This document shows, one piece after another, positions 60,124 through 64,000 of a stretch of DNA of 64,000 bases. The DNA is from Pseudomonadota bacterium (GTDB taxonomy: Bacteria; Pseudomonadota; Gammaproteobacteria; Steroidobacterales; Steroidobacteraceae). How positions within the stretch are numbered: the stretch's first letter is position 1; every line of letters begins with the position of its first letter. The position numbers and the translations under genes were made by a program. Where the stretch lies: positions 1 through 64,000 of the forward strand of contig JANXOV010000105.1 of NCBI GenBank assembly GCA_025357635.1. The letters are read 5' to 3'. A model generated the notes under the pieces. The model did not search any database, had not been told where the DNA came from, and worked only from the letters and a program-made list of their open reading frames with translations.

Positions 60124-62466
60124 ATGTACCTCACCGCGGCGGCCGCGCCGGAACCCCGCTACACCCTGGCCGTGCGCGCACTTTGCGAGTTCACCGCCAA
60201 GCAGGGCGATCTGGATTTTCGCTTCACGCCCTCCCCCACGGCCCAGGAGGGCAGCGCCGGGCACGCCTGGGTCACCTCCGGCCGTCCTCCGCATTACCTG
60301 CGCGAAGTGGTGCTGCGCGCCGATTACGGCCTGCTGCGCGTTCGCGGCCGGGCGGACGGCTATGACCCGCGGGCCAATCAACTGGAGGAGATCAAGACCT
60401 ATCGCGGCGATCTGCAGGCCATGCCGGCCAACCACCGCGCGCTGCACTGGGCACAGGTCAAGATCTACGGCGCCATCCTGTGCCGGGAGCGCAAACTGGC
60501 GCACGTCGATCTGGCGCTGGTGTATTTCGATCTGGGAACTCAGCGCGAAACCTTGCTCATCGAACGGCATTGCGCGCAAGACCTGCAGCGGTATTTCGAA
60601 ACTCAGTGTGAGTGTTTCCTGGACTGGGCGCAGCGCGAACTGGCGCACCGCGAACTACGCGACACCGCACTGGCGAATCTTGCCTTTCCTCACACCGAGT
60701 TTCATGCCGGGCAGCGCCAGCTCAGCCGCGCCGTGTACCGTGCCGCACGCAGTGCACGGCCGCTGCTGGCACAGGCGCCCACGGGGATCGGCAAGACCAT
60801 CGCCACGCTGTTCGCCCTGCTCAAGGCCTGCCCGCGGCAATCGCTCGACAAGGTATTCTTCCTCACGGCCAAGACATCCGGCCGGACTCCGGCCTTGCTT
60901 GCGCTGCAATTGCTGTTCGATGAGCGCGCCGACCTGCCGCTGCGGGTGCTGGAGTTCGCCTCCAAAGAGTCTGCCTGCGAGTATCCAGGCCGAATCTGCA
61001 GCGGATCGGCTTGTCCGCTGGCACGGGGGTTCTACGACCGGTTGCCGGCGGCACGTCAGGCGGCGCTGGAACGGCGCTTGCTCAAGCAGAGCGAGGTGCG
61101 CCAGGCCGCCCTGGCGCATCAAGTGTGCCCCTACTATCTGGGACAGGAACTGGCGCGCTGGACCGATGTGATCATCGGTGACTACAACCACTACTTCGAT
61201 GCCAGCGCCTTGTTGTATGCGCTGTGCATCGTCAACGAATGGCGCGTCGGCGTACTGGTGGACGAAGCGCACAACCTGCTTGAACGTGGCCGGCAGATGT
61301 ACACCGCGCACCTGGCGCCGCCGCTGTTTCGCGCGGCGCAGCGCGCCGCCCCCCCTACGCTGCAGGGGGCCTTCAGGCGTATCGAGCAGGCGTGGAGTTC
61401 GCTCGCCGACGCACAACAGGCGCCTTACGAGGCGTACCCGGAAGTTCCGGAGAGTCTGACGATCGCTCTACAGGCTGCGATCTCGGCGATGACCGAGCAG
61501 TTTGCGCGCGCCACTGTGGAACCCGACGCCGACCTGCAGCAATTTTATTTCGATGCGCTGTATTTCTCGCGGCTCTGCGATTCGCTCGGCTCGCATTCGG
61601 TGTTTGACGTGACATTGAGTGAAGACTTGTCAGACCCCGTGCTGAGTGCAGCACTGACCCTGCGCAACCTGATTCCGGCGCCGTTCCTCAAAGCGCGATT
61701 TGCAGCGGCGCAGGCTTGCGTGTTGTTCTCTGCAACGCTGACGCCGCATCGGTTCTACCGCGATACCCTGGGATTGCCGCAGCAGACGGATTGGATCGAG
61801 GTTGACTCGCCCTTCGACCCCGCGCAATTGTACGTGCGGATCGAGCATCGCATTTCCACCCGCTTCCGCGATCGGACTGCATCGCTTGCGCCCATCGCCG
61901 ATCTGATCGCCTGCCAGTACAACGCGCGACCGGGCAACTACCTCGCGTTCTTCTCCAGCTTCGAGTATCTGCAAGCTGCGTTGCGGCTATTGTCGCGCCG
62001 CCATCCCGATCTGCCGGTGTGGGAGCAATCGCCACGCATGCCGCCGCAGGAACGCCGGGAGTTTCTGGCGCGCTTTACGGTGCAAAGCCGCGGGGTTGGT
62101 TTCGCCGTGCTCGGCGGAGCGTTTGCCGAAGGCATCGATCTGCCCAACGAGCGCTTGATCGGCGCCTTCATCGCCACCCTGGGTCTGCCGCCGGTCAATG
62201 CGGTGAATGCGGAAATCGCGCGTCGCATGAGCAGCATGTTCGGCGCTGCCTATGAATACACGTACCTGTATCCTGGCTTGCAAAAGGTGGTGCAAGCCGC
62301 CGGCCGCGTCATCCGCACGCCTCAGGACCGTGGCGTCGTGCACCTGATCGATGACCGCTTCATGCGCCCTGAGGTCCTGGCGTTGCTGCCGCGCTGGTGG
62401 TCGGTCGCGAGCGCAGCTCAAGCCGCGCCGCTCTCCCCCAACTCGCCCGACGCGCTCTGGATATAG
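60124..62466 (+). CDS. PD-(D/E)XK nuclease fused to DinG/XPD-type helicase
   Basis: A 780-residue DNA repair-type enzyme. Residues 1-160 carry a RecB/Cas4-like nuclease pattern: GRADGYD, LEEIKTYRG (Glu and Lys of ExK) and HWAQVKIYGAIL. The helicase part follows, with Walker A APTGIGKT near 220. A Cys cluster between the Walker motifs (ACEYPGRICSGSACP, then VCPYYLG) probably binds [4Fe-4S] as in XPD. The DEAH box is VDEAHNLLERG. Motifs V-VI are in GGAFAEGIDLPNERLIGAFI and VVQAAGRVIRTPQDRG. ATG 60124 has AGGA upstream. It is unrelated to the redox cluster and overlaps bfr convergently by 49 bp. Confidence 0.88.
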   Translation: MYLTAAAAPEPRYTLAVRALCEFTAKQGDLDFRFTPSPTAQEGSAGHAWVTSGRPPHYLREVVLRADYGLLRVRGRADGYDPRANQLEEIKTYRGDLQAMPANHRALHWAQVKIYGAILCRERKLAHVDLALVYFDLGTQRETLLIERHCAQDLQRYFETQCECFLDWAQRELAHRELRDTALANLAFPHTEFHAGQRQLSRAVYRAARSARPLLAQAPTGIGKTIATLFALLKACPRQSLDKVFFLTAKTSGRTPALLALQLLFDERADLPLRVLEFASKESACEYPGRICSGSACPLARGFYDRLPAARQAALERRLLKQSEVRQAALAHQVCPYYLGQELARWTDVIIGDYNHYFDASALLYALCIVNEWRVGVLVDEAHNLLERGRQMYTAHLAPPLFRAAQRAAPPTLQGAFRRIEQAWSSLADAQQAPYEAYPEVPESLTIALQAAISAMTEQFARATVEPDADLQQFYFDALYFSRLCDSLGSHSVFDVTLSEDLSDPVLSAALTLRNLIPAPFLKARFAAAQACVLFSATLTPHRFYRDTLGLPQQTDWIEVDSPFDPAQLYVRIEHRISTRFRDRTASLAPIADLIACQYNARPGNYLAFFSSFEYLQAALRLLSRRHPDLPVWEQSPRMPPQERREFLARFTVQSRGVGFAVLGGAFAEGIDLPNERLIGAFIATLGLPPVNAVNAEIARRMSSMFGAAYEYTYLYPGLQKVVQAAGRVIRTPQDRGVVHLIDDRFMRPEVLALLPRWWSVASAAQAAPLSPNSPDALWI

Positions 62467-62909
62467 TTCTGCAATCCCATCTTGTCGATCAGCCCGAGCT
62501 GCTCTTCGATGAAATCGATATGGTCTTCTTCGCTTTTCTGGATGCCGACCAGCAATTCGCGCGTGACGAAGTCTTTGACCGATTCGCAATGCGCGATGGC
62601 GGCCGTGTAGACAGGATGCGCAGCCATTTCGCGCCTCAGATCACACTGCAGGATCTCCTTGACATCCTCGCCGATGAACAGCTTGCCGAGGTCCTGCAGA
62701 TTGGGCAGGCCGTCAAGAAACAATATGCGCTTGACCAGTCTGTCAGCATGCTTCATTTCATCAATGGATTCTTCGTACTCGATTTTTCCGAGGCGCTTCA
62801 AACCCCAGTTGTCGAGCATGCGCGCATGCAGAAAATATTGATTGACCGAGGTGAGTTCGTTCTTCAACGCCTGATTGAGAAACTCCAAAACTTTTGCATC
62901 ACCCTGCAC
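62418..62909 (-). CDS. bfr: Bacterioferritin
   Basis: A 163-residue four-helix iron-storage protein starting at GTG 62909 with GGAAGG upstream; this start aligns the N-terminus with known bacterioferritins. All ferroxidase ligands are in register: Glu18, Tyr25, Glu51, His54, Glu94, Glu127 and His130. The haem-ligand Met52 is also present. It should form a haem-containing 24-mer that oxidises and stores iron. The ferredoxin Bfd is encoded 12 bp upstream on the same strand, and a Fur box lies before the pair. The 3' end overlaps the helicase gene. Confidence 0.96.
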   Translation of the reverse strand: MQGDAKVLEFLNQALKNELTSVNQYFLHARMLDNWGLKRLGKIEYEESIDEMKHADRLVKRILFLDGLPNLQDLGKLFIGEDVKEILQCDLRREMAAHPVYTAAIAHCESVKDFVTRELLVGIQKSEEDHIDFIEEQLGLIDKMGLQNYIQSASGELGESGAA

Positions 62910-62921
62910 GACGCCTTCCTT

Positions 62922-63125
62922 TCAAACCGACAACGATGCCGATGCGGCAGTGTAAGCGCAAACCGTTGCGGCCACGGCTTCTTGCGCATGGGGCACGCAA
63001 GCACCGCAGCAGGTCCCCACGCCCAACTCCTGAACGATTTGCCCAAAGGACACGGCGCCCTTTTCCACGGCGACGCGGATGTGCTTGTCCGAAATGGCTT
63101 TGCAGACGCATACGATCATGGCCAT
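62922..63125 (-). CDS. bfd: Bacterioferritin-associated ferredoxin
   Basis: A 67-residue [2Fe-2S] protein. The cluster ligands are the pair in IVCVCKAIS and the pair in GTCCGACVPHA, the Bfd pattern. It reduces bacterioferritin to release stored iron. ATG 63125 or 63119 are possible starts. It is first in the bfd-bfr unit, immediately downstream of a Fur box, so it should be made under iron limitation. Confidence 0.95.
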   Translation of the reverse strand: MAMIVCVCKAISDKHIRVAVEKGAVSFGQIVQELGVGTCCGACVPHAQEAVAATVCAYTAASASLSV

Positions 63126-63134
63126 AATCTAAAC

Positions 63135-63153
63135 GCTAATAGGAATCATTGTC
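63135..63153. promoter_or_regulatory. Fur box in the bfd / PepSY divergent promoter
   Basis: The 19-bp site matches the classical Fur consensus at 14 positions by my count, including the full AATCATT half. It lies 10 bp before the bfd start and about 80 bp before the PepSY gene, and could repress both when iron is plentiful. Confidence 0.7.
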
Positions 63154-63233
63154 AATAGGGATTGTTCACACTTGCAACAACGCCAGATCAAGCCAGTGCC
63201 CGCCTTTTTCTTGTTTGTAGTCAAGGAGTTACA

Positions 63234-64000
63234 TTGCGGACGATACTGACCCTCTGGCACCGCTACGTCGGGCTGGCGCTGGTCCCGTTCTTGACGCTTG
63301 CCGCAATCACAGGCGTGCTGCTGGTGTGGAATCAGTCGCTGGAGCGGTTCTTCGCGCCCGCTTTGTTCGTCTTGCCCGCCTCGGCGCGCCACAGCGGGTA
63401 TTTTCTCGATCCCTTTACGCTGCGCGACAAAGCGGCCGCCGCATTCCCGCAAGCCAGTATCGATGGCGTCGACCTCACGCGTGAGGTCGATCAGCCGATC
63501 CGCTTCTACCTGGCCGGCAAGCGCGGGTTCGCACCACTGCCTTTCGATGAAATCGCTTTGAATCCGCGCACAGGGGCGTTGCTGGGAGCGCGCCGAAACG
63601 GCGACATCACGCAAGGCTGGATCAATTTCATGCCATTCGTCTATCGCATGCACGACTCCCTGGCGATGGGCGGCGTGGGCGCGACGCTGCTGGGAATCGC
63701 CGCGACAGTGTGGTGGATCGACTGTTTCATCGGGGCGATCCTGACCTTTCCTGTACGCGCGGCCATGCCTCGTACGCCGCGCTCATGGCTGATGAAATGG
63801 CGCGACGCCTGGTCAATTTGGCGCAGCGCAAGCGCCAGGAAGCTCGCGTTCACCGTGCATCGCGCCGCCGGACTGTGGCCCTGGGTCATGCTGCTGATCC
63901 TGGCTACATCGAGCATCGCATTCAATCTACCGGCGGTGTATCGGCCCATCCTCAAGGCAACGCTGGGCACCGACGACACTGTCGACTCGATCTCACTCGC
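63234..64000 (+). CDS. PepSY-associated membrane protein (3' end outside window)
   Basis: The first 255 codons of a PepSY-TM protein. The start is TTG 63234 with AAGGAG five bases before it. It opens with LTLWHRYVGLALVPFLTLAA, a helix with the His and Tyr typical of the family. A periplasmic part follows with PIRFYLAGKRGFAPLPFDE and NPRTGALLGARR, then FMPFVYRMHDSLAMG and further helices (ATLLGIAATVWWIDCFIGAI). Related proteins are iron-regulated and often accompany siderophore receptors or act as ferric-siderophore reductases. The Fur box between it and bfd supports iron regulation. Confidence 0.85.
   Translation, partial: MRTILTLWHRYVGLALVPFLTLAAITGVLLVWNQSLERFFAPALFVLPASARHSGYFLDPFTLRDKAAAAFPQASIDGVDLTREVDQPIRFYLAGKRGFAPLPFDEIALNPRTGALLGARRNGDITQGWINFMPFVYRMHDSLAMGGVGATLLGIAATVWWIDCFIGAILTFPVRAAMPRTPRSWLMKWRDAWSIWRSASARKLAFTVHRAAGLWPWVMLLILATSSIAFNLPAVYRPILKATLGTDDTVDSISL

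Overview
The window is about 64 kb of high-GC DNA with Gram-negative features throughout: lipid A-type acyltransferases, secretin and pseudopilins, c-type cytochromes, outer-membrane barrels and a bacterioferritin locus. I infer a proteobacterium, probably a gamma- or betaproteobacterium, whose metabolism involves extracellular redox-active metals. I saw no tRNA, rRNA, CRISPR array, transposase or phage gene.

Layout. 1-7.1 kb: a multidomain GGDEF/EAL signalling protein cut by the window edge, a DUF374 acyltransferase, a cytochrome P450 overlapping a fatty acyl-AMP ligase with a fused carrier domain, and an LpxL-like acyltransferase. 7.2-11.4 kb: an outer-membrane barrel, a small PstS-like protein, a sensor kinase, a single-domain response regulator and a lytic transglycosylase. 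11.5-22.3 kb: a NarX-type kinase leading directly into an atypical type II secretion or MSHA-like operon (GspG, GspF, GspE, PilM/N/O/P-like proteins, a cohesin-tailed secretin and three pseudopilins). 22.3-22.9 kb: degraded coding fragments.

22.9-41.4 kb, minus strand: a nine-gene run beginning with two cupredoxin/multicopper-oxidase-like proteins and a 3,294-residue secreted protein. It continues with a Spy-like small protein, a hypothetical protein, two LolA-like proteins, a Sco copper chaperone and a cytochrome c fused to a periplasmic-binding-protein-like domain. A LuxR-type regulator and an ATPase-FHA protein lie just upstream.

44.2-60.0 kb: a probable electron conduit. It holds an iron-sulfur flavoprotein, a divergent four-helix membrane protein with candidate haem histidines, a CcmI-like haem-lyase helper, a 21-haem cytochrome, a 1,748-residue cytochrome with 60 CxxCH motifs plus one CX3CH, an outer-membrane barrel with SPOR-like and TPR regions, and a small exported protein. 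60.1-64 kb: a nuclease-helicase fusion, bacterioferritin and its ferredoxin, a Fur box, and a PepSY membrane protein running off the end.

Working model (inference): the secretion machine exports the giant copper protein and/or the cytochromes. The porin-cytochrome set carries electrons across the outer membrane, between the quinone pool and an extracellular donor or acceptor such as Fe or Mn. The copper-protein operon is an accessory extracellular oxidase system with its own copper loading. Geobacter OmpB, a multicopper protein exported by an atypical type II system (OxpG), is the nearest precedent I know.
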